Below are positions 7,827 through 18,646 of a stretch of DNA of 64,000 nt, one piece after another. The DNA is from DATBDM01 sp034664425 (GTDB taxonomy: Bacteria; Actinomycetota; Thermoleophilia; Solirubrobacterales; Solirubrobacteraceae): assembly GCA_034664425.1 (NCBI GenBank), contig JAXDHR010000127.1, positions 20,773 to 84,772 on the forward strand, read 5' to 3'. The number at the start of each line of letters is the position of its first letter. Positions within the stretch are counted from its first letter, which is position 1. The position numbers were made by a program, and so were the translations under genes. The notes beneath the pieces are model-generated. The model did no database searches, was not told the DNA's origin, and saw nothing but the letters and a program-made list of their open reading frames with translations.

Positions 7827-8935
7827 CGCGCGATGACGCGGCGCAGCTTGGCCAGCATGCCCTCGTCGGCACGGAGGTTGTCCTCCGTGAGCGAGTCCGA
7901 GAGCCGCTCCAGCAGGTCGCGCTGCTCGCGCGAGAGCCGGCGCGGGATCGCCACGTTGACGACCACCCGCAGGTCGCCGGTGCGTCCGCGGCCCAGGCGC
8001 GGCATGCCGCGGCCGCCGAGCGTGATGGTCTCCCCCGGCTGCGTGCCGGCCGGGACCTCGACCGGAACCTCGCCATCGAGCGTCGGCACCTGGATGGTGC
8101 CGCCGAGTGCGGCGCGCGGCGCGGGGACGTCCACGACGGTGACGAGGTCGTCGCCGTCGCGCAGGAACCGCTCGTCCTGGCGGACGCGCACGACGACGAT
8201 CAGGTCGCCGGGCGGACCGCCGCGCTCGCCAGCGTGCCCGCGGCCGCCGACGCGGATCCGCTGGCCGTCCGGGATGCCGGCCGGGACGTCGACGCCGAGG
8301 CGCCGGCGCTCGACGACCATGCCGTCGCCGTGGCAGGTGTGGCACGGCTGCTCGGCGATGCGCCCGTCCCCGCCGCACTGATCGCAGACCGCTGTGCGAA
8401 CGAGCTGGCCGAAGGCGGTGCGCTGGACCGCCTGCAGCTGCCCCGTGCCCTGGCAGCGGGGGCAGGTCACGATCGGCGTGCCCGGTTCCGCGCCGTTGCC
8501 GTTGCAGGTCTCGCAGCGCTCGCGCACGTCGTAGGCGACGTCGACCTTGGTGCCCGTGGCTGCGTCGGCGAGGTCGATCGTGGCGGCGATCCCGATGTCG
8601 CCGCCCTGGACGGCGCCGCGCGTGCCGCCGCCGAACGCCGACTCGAAGCCGCCGCCGCCGAAGAACGCCGAGAAGAGGTCGGAGATGGAGCCCTCGAAGC
8701 CGCTGTAGCCGCCGGAGCGCGGGCCCTCGTGCCCGTAGGCGTCATAGAGCCGGCGGCGTTCCGCGTCCGAGAGCACCTCGTAGGCCTCGGCGGCCTCCTT
8801 GAACTGGTCCTCCGCCCCCGGATCGGGGTTGGTGTCCGGGTGCAGCTGGCGGGCGAGCCGGCGGAACGCCTTCTTGATCTCGGTCTCGTTCGCCTGACGG
8901 TCGACGCCGAGGATCTCGTAGTAGTCGCGGGGCAT
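7823..8935 (-). CDS. dnaJ: Chaperone protein DnaJ
   Basis: DnaJ is the Hsp40 co-chaperone that delivers substrates to DnaK and stimulates its ATPase. The 370-residue protein has the full type I layout. A J domain has HPD at residues 32-34, and a Gly/Phe-rich linker spans about residues 75-110. Four CxxCxGxG-type zinc repeats follow (CETCNGNG, CPRCQGTG, CDQCGGDG and CHTCHGDG), then the two C-terminal substrate-binding beta domains. It lies 6 bases downstream of hrcA. dnaK and grpE are not in the window, so this is a separate hrcA-dnaJ locus. Confidence 0.97.
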   Translation of the reverse strand: MPRDYYEILGVDRQANETEIKKAFRRLARQLHPDTNPDPGAEDQFKEAAEAYEVLSDAERRRLYDAYGHEGPRSGGYSGFEGSISDLFSAFFGGGGFESAFGGGTRGAVQGGDIGIAATIDLADAATGTKVDVAYDVRERCETCNGNGAEPGTPIVTCPRCQGTGQLQAVQRTAFGQLVRTAVCDQCGGDGRIAEQPCHTCHGDGMVVERRRLGVDVPAGIPDGQRIRVGGRGHAGERGGPPGDLIVVVRVRQDERFLRDGDDLVTVVDVPAPRAALGGTIQVPTLDGEVPVEVPAGTQPGETITLGGRGMPRLGRGRTGDLRVVVNVAIPRRLSREQRDLLERLSDSLTEDNLRADEGMLAKLRRVIAR

Positions 8936-8941
8936 GTGGTT

Positions 8942-9961
8942 CTAGTCCTCGTAGAGCTCTTCGACGAAGCGCGACAGCTGGCCGGCGGCCTCGCGGACGG
9001 TGCGGATGGCGCGGGCGTAGTCCATGCGGGTCGGACCGATGACCGACACGGTGCCCAGGTTGCGCTGCGGCAGCCCGTAGTTCGCGGCCACGAGCGAGAG
9101 CGAGCGAAGCGCGGGCATCTGGTTCTCGGCGCCGATGCGGACATACAGCTCGCGCTGGTCGAGCGCGGCGGTCAGCACGCCGAGCAGCGACACGCGGCGC
9201 TCGAGCGCCTCCAGCAGCTCGTTGAGCTGGGAGACGTCCTGGAAGCGGTGCTCCGAGAGCAGGCGCGCGGCGCCGTCGACGTAGAGGGTGCTCTCGGCGG
9301 TCTCCGCCAGCTCCGTGAACGCCGGGGCCAGCTGGCCGATGAACGCCCGTTCGATCGGGTGCAGCGAAGGATCGTCGAGGCGCGAGTGCAGCATGCGCGC
9401 CCCCAGCCCCCAGCCGACGAGCTGCTCGTTGAGGTAGGCGGAGGCCCACTCGGCGAGGCCCGGGTCGACCGCGCGCTCGAAGGTGAAGACCCGCTTGGAG
9501 ACACCGCCGGTGGAGGTGATGATCACGACCATCAGCACCTGCGGCTGCAGCGCGAGCACCTCGACGTGGCGGATCGTCGTGGTCTGGATCGGCGGCGCCG
9601 AGACGATCGCGAGCAGGTTCGTGACCTGCGAGAGCGCCTCGGTGGTGTGGCGCATGGCCTCGTTGACCTCGCGACGCACGAGCTCGAGCCGCAGCTCGCT
9701 CGGCGGGGCGCTCGGCCCTCGCGGGAGCAGCTCGTCGACGTAGTAGCGGTAGCCCGAGTCGGTGGGCACGCGGCCCGCGGAGGTGTGCGGATGGGCGAGC
9801 AGCCCGCGCTCCTCGAGCACGGCCAGCTCGTTGCGCACCGTCGACGGCCCGGCGCTGACCTCGGGATCGGCCGCGAGCGCCTTCGAGCCGACCGGCAGCC
9901 CGGTCTCGGCGAAGCCGTCGACGACCTTGCGCAGCAGCAGCTCCTGACGCGGGGTGAGCAC
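8942..9961 (-). CDS. hrcA: Heat-inducible transcription repressor HrcA
   Basis: HrcA represses class I heat-shock genes by binding the CIRCE inverted repeat. The 339-residue product begins MLTPRQELLLRKVV (GTG start at 9961). It has an N-terminal winged-helix domain with GPSTVRNELAVLEERGLL and HTSAGRVPTDSGYRYYVD, the family hallmark. A GAF-like domain follows and the protein ends in the usual SVIGPTRMDYARAI segment. Its length fits the family. I could not find a CIRCE element upstream in the window, and the gene lies inside a longer operon after the MaoC pair, so autoregulation from here is unproven. Confidence 0.95.
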   Translation of the reverse strand: MLTPRQELLLRKVVDGFAETGLPVGSKALAADPEVSAGPSTVRNELAVLEERGLLAHPHTSAGRVPTDSGYRYYVDELLPRGPSAPPSELRLELVRREVNEAMRHTTEALSQVTNLLAIVSAPPIQTTTIRHVEVLALQPQVLMVVIITSTGGVSKRVFTFERAVDPGLAEWASAYLNEQLVGWGLGARMLHSRLDDPSLHPIERAFIGQLAPAFTELAETAESTLYVDGAARLLSEHRFQDVSQLNELLEALERRVSLLGVLTAALDQRELYVRIGAENQMPALRSLSLVAANYGLPQRNLGTVSVIGPTRMDYARAIRTVREAAGQLSRFVEELYED

Positions 9962-9971
9962 CCCGTTGATG

Positions 9972-10352
9972 TTATGAGGCGGCGGGCCGCACGACCGCCT
10001 GGCCGTTGCGGATGATCCGCTTGCCGTCCTGTTCGGCGTCGCAGCGGATCTCGACCTCGCCGTCGCGCCGCTCCCGGACCGTCGAGGCGATCGTGATCTC
10101 GCGCTCGGGCAGCCCCATGCCGCGGAACTGGACCTCGAGCGAGCGCAGCGTCTCCGGCCCGCCGCTCGCCTCGGTCTGCGCGCGGGCGACCTGGGCCATC
10201 GTCCACAGCCCGTGGAGGATCCGGCCCGGTAGCCCGACCGAGCGCGCGAACTCATCGTCGAGGTGGATCGGGTTGAAGTCCCCGGACGCGCCGGCGTAGC
10301 GGTAGGTCAGGTAGCGGTCGGGCGTGACCTTCATCTCACGATGTTCGTCCAT
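9972..10352 (-). CDS. MaoC-like (R)-specific dehydratase subunit (HadB-like)
   Basis: This is a hot-dog-fold protein of 126 residues with the hydratase 2 signature YAGASGDFNPIHLDDEFA. The Asp and His of D-x-N-P-I-H are the catalytic pair of MaoC-type enoyl/3-hydroxyacyl hydratases. It resembles HadB, the catalytic subunit of a heterodimeric dehydratase, and the gene directly upstream encodes a HadA-like partner. An alternative ATG at 10334 would give an ATGA overlap with that gene's stop. The start at 10352 has a GAGGGG Shine-Dalgarno, though closely spaced. The substrate (a fatty acyl-ACP or acyl-CoA) is inferred from family only. Confidence 0.85.
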   Translation of the reverse strand: MDEHREMKVTPDRYLTYRYAGASGDFNPIHLDDEFARSVGLPGRILHGLWTMAQVARAQTEASGGPETLRSLEVQFRGMGLPEREITIASTVRERRDGEVEIRCDAEQDGKRIIRNGQAVVRPAAS

Positions 10353-10728
10353 CGCCCCTCGCTCACGGTGACGCCGTGCTGGTTGGTGGATCGCGTGCGG
10401 AACACGAAGAAGGTCAGGCCGCCGCGCTGCGAACGCTCCTCGAGCTCGGCCTCGGTCGTGATCTCGTCACCACCGACCACCGGCTCCCCCCACTCGAAGC
10501 GTTGCGCCCCGTGGACCATGCGCGCGAAGTCGATCCCGACCTCGGGGTCGAGGATCGCCGGCCCGATCGCCGGCGCGCAGTAGACGGCGGCGAACATCGG
10601 CGGCGCGACGACATCGGCGTAGCCCGCCGCGCGGGCGGCCTCCGGATCGAGGTGGCGCGGGTCGGTCTCCCCCGTCGCGTACGCGTACTCGCGGATCTTC
10701 TCGCGCCCGACCGCGTAGACAGCGCGGG

Positions 10729-10732
<4 letters not shown>
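10331..10732 (-). CDS. MaoC N-terminal-domain dehydratase subunit (HadA-like)
   Basis: This is a 133-residue hot-dog-fold protein of the MaoC_dehydrat_N type: an AYATGETDPRHLDPEAA segment, then VVAPPMFAAV, then FEWGEPVVGGDEITTEAEL. It lacks the catalytic D-x-N-P-x-H motif, as HadA-type structural subunits do, while the next gene carries it. The two probably form one heterodimeric (R)-3-hydroxyacyl dehydratase. The GTG at 10732 overlaps the lepA stop (GTGA), which fixes the start; upstream in-frame codons lie within lepA. Finding such a pair between lepA and hrcA is unusual compared with model bacteria. Confidence 0.83.
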
Positions 10733-12546
<1,814 letters not shown>

Positions 12547-12560
12547 GCGGACCTGCAAGC

Positions 12561-14345
12561 TTAGGAGGCGGCCGAGGATCGCCCGCGTCGCAGCCGCCGG
12601 GCGAACAGGTCGGCGATCTGCCGCGCCTCGGGGATCCCCGCCCGCAGCACGATCGCCGCGTACGTGGCGGCCGCGACCGCGAGCGCCACGCCGACGCTCA
12701 CGACCTGGGCGATCAGCGAGCGGCCGAGCAGCGCGTCGAGCCCCCGGTGGACGAGCGCGGCGACGATGCCGAGCACGCCCGACGCCAGCACGATCCTCCC
12801 GACCGCGTCGAGCGTGCGGGCGAGGTCGATCCCGCCGAGCTCGCGCCGCAGCAGGGTCCCCTGCAGCAGCGTCATCGCCGCGCTGGCGACCGCGGTTCCG
12901 AGCACGATGCCGGCGATCCCCAGCGGCTTGTAGAGGGCGAGCGACACGGCGGCGTTGACCACGAGCGATCCGAGGGCGGTCGCCGTCGGCAGCCACGGCT
13001 TCTGCAGCGAGAAGAACGAGCGCGTCTGCAGCAGGTTGATGCCGGCGAACGGCAGGCTGAAGGAGAACCAGAACAGCGCCTGCGCGGTCAGGCGCGTGGA
13101 CTCGGCATCAAACTCGCCGCGCTGGTAGACGAGCCGAACGATCGGGGTGGCGAGCGCGAGCGTCGCCGCCGCGCTCGGCACGAGCAGCAGCGCGATCTGA
13201 CGGGTGCCCGATCCGACCAGCGTCCCGAGCCCGGCATAGTCGCGCCGCGCAGCCAGCCGGCTCAGCGCGGGGAACACGACCGTGGCCACCGCGACCGAGA
13301 ACATGCCCTGCGGGAGCATGTAGATGCGAAACGCGGCATCGATCGCGCGCGGCGCCTGGTCGGAGACGAGCGAGCCGAGCACCGAGTTGATCAGCAGGTC
13401 GATGTTGATGAGGCCGAGCGAGACGCTCACCGGCAGCATCAGCAGCAGCACCCGGCGGATCCGGGGATCGCGCCAGTGCGTCGAGAAGCGCAGCGGGAAG
13501 CCGATGCGCGCGAGCGCCGGCAGGCACATCAGCAGCTGCACGAGCGTGCCCGCGACGACGCCGATCGCGTAGCCGTAGAGCCGGTCGGGCCCGTGGAAGA
13601 GCGGCGTCAGCGCGACGAGGCCCGCGATGATCACGAGGTTCCAGACGAGCGGCGCGATCGCGGGGATCGCGAAGTGGTCGTTGGCGTTGAGCACGCCGAC
13701 GACGAGGCCGTTGAGCCCCAGCAGCACGACGATCGGGAACAGCACGCGCGACAGCCCGACGGTCAGCGTGTCGAGCGCGTGGGTGAACTCGCTGCCGGTG
13801 AACGGCGGCACGATCACCGGCGCGAAGGCGACGAACAGCAGCGTCACGATCCCGAGCCCGACCAGCAGCAGGCCGGCAAGTGCGCTGGCCAGCGCGTACG
13901 CCTCGCGGTGCCTGCGGTGCTCGAGCAGCTCCGAGAAGACCGGGACGAAGGCGCTCGAGAGCGCGGCGTCGGCGACCAGCGCGCGCACGAGGTTGGGGAT
14001 CTGGAACGCGAGCGTGAACGCGGACGCCGCCCCGCCCGTGCCGAAGTAGGAGGCGGCGACGACCTCGCGCACGAGCCCGGCGATTCGCGACAGGCCGGTG
14101 GCGAGCGAGAAGATCAGGGTGTTGACGGCCATGCGCCGGCGTGGCGCGGGCGTGGAGGGCTCGCTCGGGTCGGGCGGTGCGGTCGCCGCGAGCGGGTCGA
14201 GCTGCTCGGTGGCGGTGGTCTCCTCGCCGTTCGCCGATCCCTGTCCGGGCGGGCGCAGCGGCGCCGTCGGGTCGTCCGGAGCCGGGCGGCGAGCGGGCTC
14301 GCCGGGGCGGTCGGGAGGCTCGTTCGATGGCGGGTCCGGGGACAA
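12561..14345 (-). CDS. murJ: Lipid II flippase MurJ (MviN family)
   Basis: MurJ flips the peptidoglycan precursor lipid II across the cytoplasmic membrane. From about residue 72 the sequence is a typical MOP-superfamily protein with around 13-14 hydrophobic helices. Typical features include the early GLSRIAGLVREVVAASYFG motif and the LPQGMFSVAVATVVFPALS segment. The longest frame starts with TTG at 14345 and adds about 71 proline- and threonine-rich residues that would be cytoplasmic. Long disordered N-termini are common in actinobacterial MurJ, but ATG at 14132 would give a 523-residue protein close to the E. coli length. Both starts remain possible. Confidence 0.9.
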   Translation of the reverse strand: MSPDPPSNEPPDRPGEPARRPAPDDPTAPLRPPGQGSANGEETTATEQLDPLAATAPPDPSEPSTPAPRRRMAVNTLIFSLATGLSRIAGLVREVVAASYFGTGGAASAFTLAFQIPNLVRALVADAALSSAFVPVFSELLEHRRHREAYALASALAGLLLVGLGIVTLLFVAFAPVIVPPFTGSEFTHALDTLTVGLSRVLFPIVVLLGLNGLVVGVLNANDHFAIPAIAPLVWNLVIIAGLVALTPLFHGPDRLYGYAIGVVAGTLVQLLMCLPALARIGFPLRFSTHWRDPRIRRVLLLMLPVSVSLGLINIDLLINSVLGSLVSDQAPRAIDAAFRIYMLPQGMFSVAVATVVFPALSRLAARRDYAGLGTLVGSGTRQIALLLVPSAAATLALATPIVRLVYQRGEFDAESTRLTAQALFWFSFSLPFAGINLLQTRSFFSLQKPWLPTATALGSLVVNAAVSLALYKPLGIAGIVLGTAVASAAMTLLQGTLLRRELGGIDLARTLDAVGRIVLASGVLGIVAALVHRGLDALLGRSLIAQVVSVGVALAVAAATYAAIVLRAGIPEARQIADLFARRLRRGRSSAAS

Positions 14346-14354
14346 GCGGCGCGC

Positions 14355-14360
14355 TATAGT
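14355..14360 (+). promoter_or_regulatory. Possible -10 element of rpsT promoter
   Basis: TATAGT stands 40 bases before the rpsT start in the short gap between the divergent murJ and rpsT genes. It matches five of six bases of the -10 consensus and is rare AT-rich sequence in this genome. No good -35 box is present at the proper distance, so this is a tentative call. Confidence 0.3.
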
Positions 14361-14399
14361 ACGCCCCCGCCGCGGCTCGAGTCCGCGGCCTTCTCACGT

Positions 14400-14666
14400 A
14401 TGGCCAACATCCCTTCCCAGATCAAGCGCAACCAGCGCACCTTGCGCGAGCGCTTCGAGAACCGCCACTACACGTCGCAGATCAAGACGTACTTCCGCCG
14501 GCTCGAGGCCGCCGTCACCGAGGGTGACGACACCCGCGCCGACGCCGAGCATCGCCAGCTGATCAAGCTGATCGACAAGGCGGTCAAGCGTGGCGCGCTG
14601 CACCGCAACAACGGCGCCCGCAAGAAGTCTCGCGCGGCTCGCCTGCGTCGCCGCCAGCAGGCCTAG
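14400..14666 (+). CDS. rpsT: 30S ribosomal protein S20
   Basis: S20 is a small basic helical protein that binds 16S rRNA early in 30S assembly. The 88-residue product starts MANIPSQIKRNQ and has the typical KLIDKAVKRGALHRNNGARKKSR region and arginine-rich end. ATG at 14400 gives the usual family start; a longer open frame upstream is antisense to murJ and is not used. It is a single-gene unit, divergent from murJ and convergent with holA, with a hairpin terminator after it. Confidence 0.97.
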   Translation: MANIPSQIKRNQRTLRERFENRHYTSQIKTYFRRLEAAVTEGDDTRADAEHRQLIKLIDKAVKRGALHRNNGARKKSRAARLRRRQQA

Positions 14667-14714
14667 CGGTCTCGGACCTCCACCGCCGCCGCGTGTTCCG
14701 CGCGGCGTCCCGAA

Positions 14715-14737
14715 GCCCGCCTCGTTGCGGGCCTCTT
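14715..14737 (+). terminator. Rho-independent terminator of rpsT
   Basis: A 6-bp perfect GC stem GCCCGC/GCGGGC (14715-14720 with 14727-14732) with loop CTCGTT is followed by CTCTT. It lies 48 bases after the rpsT stop, in the convergent gap before holA. The T-tract is short, as expected in so GC-rich a genome. Confidence 0.6.
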
Positions 14738-14783
14738 GGCGTTCGGGCCCGTCTGCCGTTCCACAGGTCAGCCGTCCGCCCCT

Positions 14784-15761
14784 TCAGGCCGTCAGCTTCA
14801 TGATCGTCCGAACCGCTGCGGTCTCCTCGCTGAGCACCCCGTGGCCTCCGCCGCGGCTCTCCAGCTCGAGGTCGGCGAGCAGCTCGAGCCCGCGCCGGTA
14901 GCTCTCGACGTCGCGCTTGGAGACGTCTGCGATCAGGCGATCGGCGGCGAAGCCGGGCATCCGCAGGCCGCGCTTGATCTGTGCGGCCGGCTGACCGGCG
15001 GCAAGCGACTCGGCGACGCCCAGGGCGTCACGGACGCGACGCACCATGCCGTAGAGCAGGCCGGGAAGGCGCTCGCCCTGGGTGCGCAGCTCGAGCAGCG
15101 CGCGTGTCGCCGTGCGACCGTCGCCGGCGACGAGCGCGTCGGCCAGCGTCCACAGCTTGCGCTCGGCTGAGCTCGCGCTCGACGCCTCCACCTCCTCGAC
15201 GCCGATGTGCGCACCCTCGCCGTGCTCGAGTGCGAGCTTCTCCAGCTCGCGCACCAGCCGCTGCTGGCGCTCGCCGACCTGGCCGACCAGCGCGCGGGCG
15301 GCCTGTTTGTCGAGCTCGATCCCGAGCTCCTCCCCCCGCGCCTGCAGCCAGCGCGGCAGCTCGCGCGGCTTGACCGACAGCTCGGCGGCGACCTGACCGC
15401 CGGCCTTCTTGACCGCCGCGGCCAGCGCATCGGGAACCTTCGCACGGCCCTCGTCGCGACCGAAGAACGCCACGGTGATGCCGGCCGCCTCGAGTCCCTC
15501 CATCGCGGCGGCGACCGGCGCGATGTCGCCGTCCTTCCAGCGCTCGACGCCGTCGGCGATGACGAACCGCCGGCCGACCGCGAAGGTCAGGCTCGACAGC
15601 GCCATGACGATCGCCTCCGGCGTGCACGCATCGCCCTCGAAGAGCTCCACGCCGCCGACGCCGCTCGCCGCCTCGGCCATCGCGCGCAGGCGCGCGCGCC
15701 GCTCGGCGATGCGGCCGTGGTCGTCGCCATGGATCAGGTACGCGGCGCGAAAGCTCGGCAC
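14784..15761 (-). CDS. holA: DNA polymerase III subunit delta
   Basis: The delta subunit is the clamp-loader component that opens the beta sliding clamp. This 325-residue protein shows the family layout. An N-terminal segment reads AAYLIHGDDHGRIAERRARL. A degenerate AAA+ fold without Walker A follows, with VIADGVERWK and ITVAFFGRDEG. The C-terminal collar domain has RKLWTLADALVAGD and RLPGLLYGMVRRVRD. The comEA-comEC-holA-rpsT neighbourhood seen here is conserved in many bacteria and supports the call. Confidence 0.92.
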   Translation of the reverse strand: MPSFRAAYLIHGDDHGRIAERRARLRAMAEAASGVGGVELFEGDACTPEAIVMALSSLTFAVGRRFVIADGVERWKDGDIAPVAAAMEGLEAAGITVAFFGRDEGRAKVPDALAAAVKKAGGQVAAELSVKPRELPRWLQARGEELGIELDKQAARALVGQVGERQQRLVRELEKLALEHGEGAHIGVEEVEASSASSAERKLWTLADALVAGDGRTATRALLELRTQGERLPGLLYGMVRRVRDALGVAESLAAGQPAAQIKRGLRMPGFAADRLIADVSKRDVESYRRGLELLADLELESRGGGHGVLSEETAAVRTIMKLTA

Positions 15762-15820
15762 GACCGCCGATTCTAGGCCCGCGTCCGGCGCGCCCGGCGC
15801 CGCGCTGGCCGCGCCGCTGC

Positions 15821-16249
15821 TCAGGCCCGCGTCGACGGGTGCGCGCCGTCCTGCGGCGTGGCGAACTCGCTGCCCTCGATCAGCTCGATCCGGTAGCCGT
15901 CCGGATCGGCCACGAAGGCGATCCGCGGCAGCTCGTCGCGCCCACCGGGCCGGTACGGCGGCTTCTCCGGCTCCACCCCCAGCTCCGCGAGGCGTCCGAG
16001 CAGCCCGTCCAGGTCCTCCACGGTGATCGCGAAGTGGTTGTAGCCCTCGCCGAGCGAGTACGGCTCCTCGCGCCCGACGTTGACCGTCAGCTCGAGCCGG
16101 TCCCCGTCCCCAGGCAGGCCGAAGTAGACGTTGTAGGCCGAGTCGAAGTTCAGGCGGCCGCGCTCCTCGAAGCCGAGGGCCTCGTAGAAGCGAGCGGACG
16201 CCTCGATGTCCCGGACTCGGACGCAGGTGTGCACGAACGCGTTGGCCAT
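15821..16249 (-). CDS. Glyoxalase/VOC-family protein (GloA-like)
   Basis: This 142-residue vicinal-oxygen-chelate protein resembles lactoylglutathione lyase. The two beta-alpha-beta-beta-beta modules are visible: HTCVRVRDIEASARFYEALG at residues 7-26, then a NHFAITVEDLDGLL module ending DPDGYRIELIE. Candidate metal ligands are H7, the Glu in RLELTV, the His in NHFAI and the Glu in RIELIE, the usual H/E...H/E set of glyoxalase I. Actinobacteria generally lack glutathione, so the true substrate may differ. It lies between comEC and holA with no overlap to either. Confidence 0.82.
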   Translation of the reverse strand: MANAFVHTCVRVRDIEASARFYEALGFEERGRLNFDSAYNVYFGLPGDGDRLELTVNVGREEPYSLGEGYNHFAITVEDLDGLLGRLAELGVEPEKPPYRPGGRDELPRIAFVADPDGYRIELIEGSEFATPQDGAHPSTRA

Positions 16250-16276
16250 GCTCCGGAGTGTGCCACCGCGGGATTA

Positions 16277-18646
16277 TCAGCGGCCGACCCCCAGGCGCTC
16301 GAGCGTCATCGAGCCGCCGCGTGCGTGCAAGCGGACCGTGCCGTCGCGGTCCGTGCGGACGACGGTCGTGCCGCGCAGCTCTGCGACCGTCGCCGGCGCC
16401 GGGTGCCCGTAGCGGTTGCGGCGGCCGACCTCGATCGCGGCGACCTCGGGGGTCAGGCGCTGCAGCAGCAGCGGCAGCCCCTCGTCGGCGCTGCCGTGGT
16501 GGGCCACCTTGAGCACCTCGACGTGCGGGAGCGCGAGCGGGAGGGTGATGTCGGACTCCGCGTCGGCCGTCAGCAGGACGTCGACGCGGTCCGCCGTCGC
16601 GAGTGCCACCACCGCTCGCTCGTTCGGATCGCCGTCCGGCCGTTCCTCCGGCGCGAGCGGCGGAGGCCAGAGGATCCGCAGACGCAGGCCGCCGAGGTCG
16701 AGGGACTCGCCCGCGTGCGCGGCGATGACCCGCCCCGCGGCCTGCGCCTCCGCGGCGGCGAGCCCGCGCTGGACGGGCGTCGGCCAGCCTGCCCCGCCGT
16801 CGATCACCAGCCGCGGCGAGAAGCGGCGCACGACGGCGAGCGCGGCGCCCTCGTGATCGGACTGCGCGTGGGTGAGCACCAGCACGTCGAGCCGGCGGAC
16901 GCCAGCCGCGGCGAGGCGGTCGAGGATCGGCCCGTCAGGTGGTCCGGTGTCGACGAGCATCGACGCGCCATTGCGTTGCAGGAGCGTGGCGTCGCCCTGC
17001 CCGATGTCGAGGAAGGAGACGACGAGCTCGCCGGGCAGCGGCGGCTGCGGCCGTCCGCGCGCATGCGCCACGCCGACGCCGACGCAGCCCGCGGCCACGG
17101 CGGCGGCGAGGACGGCCCGGCGGTTGCCCGCGGCCTGCCTGCGTGGCCGAGGCCGGCTACGTGCGAGCACCCGCAGCGCAGCCCAGCAGACCGCTCCCAG
17201 GGTCGCGTACGCCCCCGCGAGCGCAAGGGGCGAGCGAACGCGCACGTCAACGGCCGCCAGCGGCGCGCCGGCCGAGACGTGTGCGACCCAGCCGACGAAC
17301 GCCAGCAGCGGAGCGGCCAGCGCATCGAACGGGACGGCGAGCGCGGGCGCGGCCTGCGCGACCGCGGCGGCGAGCATCCCGAGCCACATGATCGGCGCGA
17401 CCGCCGGCGCTGCGATCAGGTTCGCCGGCAGCGAGACCAGCGACACCTGCTCGAAGTGAAGAGCCATCAGCGGCGCGGTACCGAGCGTCGCGGCGATCGT
17501 GATGGCGGCCGCGTCGGCGAGCGCGGAGGGCAGTTGCCGGGCGAGGACCGTGCGCAATCCCGGCCCGAGGGCGAGCAGCGCCACCACGGCGGCGAACGAC
17601 AGCTGCCACCCCGGCTCGGCGGCGGTCAGCGGGTTGAGCAGCAGCGTCACGGCCGCGGCGAGGCCGAGCGCGTACCAGCGACTCGTGCCGCGGCCCGCCA
17701 GCGCCGCGGCGAGGCCCGCCGCCCCCATCACCCCCGCGCGTTGGATCGACGGCCCCGCGCCCGTGAGCGGGACGTACAGCGCGACCAGCGCGAGCGCCGC
17801 GAGCAGGCGGCCCCGGAGCGCCACGCCGGTCAGCGCCCCGAGCGCGAGCACGAGCGTCGCGAGCAGCATCACGTTCTGGCCGCTCACCGCCAGGATGTGC
17901 GCGAGACCCGAACGCTGGAAGTCGGTACGGACCCCGTCGGAGAGCCGATCGTCCTCACCCAGGACCATCCCGCGCATCAGTGCCGCCTCGGGCGGCGCCA
18001 GCCCGCGGTCGAGGGCCGCCTCGGCGCGGCGGCGGGCGCTGTCCAGCGCCCCGAGGAGTCCGCCGCGGCGCGCGCCGGTCGCGCGGGCCTCGTCCGCCGC
18101 GATGGCGGCGAGCGCCCCGCGGCGGTGCTGGTAGGCCTCCCAGCGCGTCAGCGGCTCGATCCAGCCGCGGACCGCGAGCACGTCCCCCACCTCGGGCGAC
18201 GCGTGGCCGAGCAGCGCCCGGCGCAGGCGCAGGACGGCCTGCTCGCCCCGTGCCGGTCCGTCCAGCAGCCGCACGCGGGCCGCCGCCGTCCCGAACCCGC
18301 GATCGCGCAGCGGCTCGAGCACGACCACGCGCCCGGAGACCGGGTGGCCCTCCATCACCGTGAGCGCCCCGTGCTCGAACGCCGTGACCCGCTCCTGCGC
18401 GGCGGCACCGCCGGCCAGCACGGCCGCGGCGGCGACCATGGCGGCTGCTGGCCGCCGGGTGGCCGGCGCCACCGCGGCGGCGGCGGCCGCCGCCCCCACC
18501 AGCACCGCGACGCGGCCGAGTGGACCGAGCAGCAGGCCGGCGACGAGTGCGAACAGCGCGCGATGGCGGGGGTGCGCTGCGACGAGCGAGCGCGCCAGGG
18601 CGGCCCGCTCCACGACCCGCCGCGACGTCCTGAGCCGTGCGCTCAC
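16277..18646 (-). CDS. comEC: ComEC/Rec2-family DNA-uptake channel protein
   Basis: ComEC is the membrane channel for single-stranded DNA uptake in natural transformation. The 789-residue protein has N-terminal membrane segments with a DUF4131-like soluble region (about residues 1-180), then the polytopic Competence domain containing GLAHILAVSGQNVMLL. A C-terminal metallo-beta-lactamase-like domain carries VSFLDIGQGDA, a VLTHAQSDHEGAA metal motif and a KVAHHGS motif. The GTG at 18646 overlaps the comEA stop (GTGA), giving a clear start; the open frame further upstream lies inside comEA. With comEA it suggests DNA-uptake capacity, but no pilus genes are in the window. Confidence 0.93.
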   Translation of the reverse strand: MSARLRTSRRVVERAALARSLVAAHPRHRALFALVAGLLLGPLGRVAVLVGAAAAAAAVAPATRRPAAAMVAAAAVLAGGAAAQERVTAFEHGALTVMEGHPVSGRVVVLEPLRDRGFGTAAARVRLLDGPARGEQAVLRLRRALLGHASPEVGDVLAVRGWIEPLTRWEAYQHRRGALAAIAADEARATGARRGGLLGALDSARRRAEAALDRGLAPPEAALMRGMVLGEDDRLSDGVRTDFQRSGLAHILAVSGQNVMLLATLVLALGALTGVALRGRLLAALALVALYVPLTGAGPSIQRAGVMGAAGLAAALAGRGTSRWYALGLAAAVTLLLNPLTAAEPGWQLSFAAVVALLALGPGLRTVLARQLPSALADAAAITIAATLGTAPLMALHFEQVSLVSLPANLIAAPAVAPIMWLGMLAAAVAQAAPALAVPFDALAAPLLAFVGWVAHVSAGAPLAAVDVRVRSPLALAGAYATLGAVCWAALRVLARSRPRPRRQAAGNRRAVLAAAVAAGCVGVGVAHARGRPQPPLPGELVVSFLDIGQGDATLLQRNGASMLVDTGPPDGPILDRLAAAGVRRLDVLVLTHAQSDHEGAALAVVRRFSPRLVIDGGAGWPTPVQRGLAAAEAQAAGRVIAAHAGESLDLGGLRLRILWPPPLAPEERPDGDPNERAVVALATADRVDVLLTADAESDITLPLALPHVEVLKVAHHGSADEGLPLLLQRLTPEVAAIEVGRRNRYGHPAPATVAELRGTTVVRTDRDGTVRLHARGGSMTLERLGVGR

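Noticed and set aside
9950..9990. A CIRCE operator before hrcA.
   Set aside because: No TTAGCACTC / GAGTGCTAA pair is visible there or near dnaJ.
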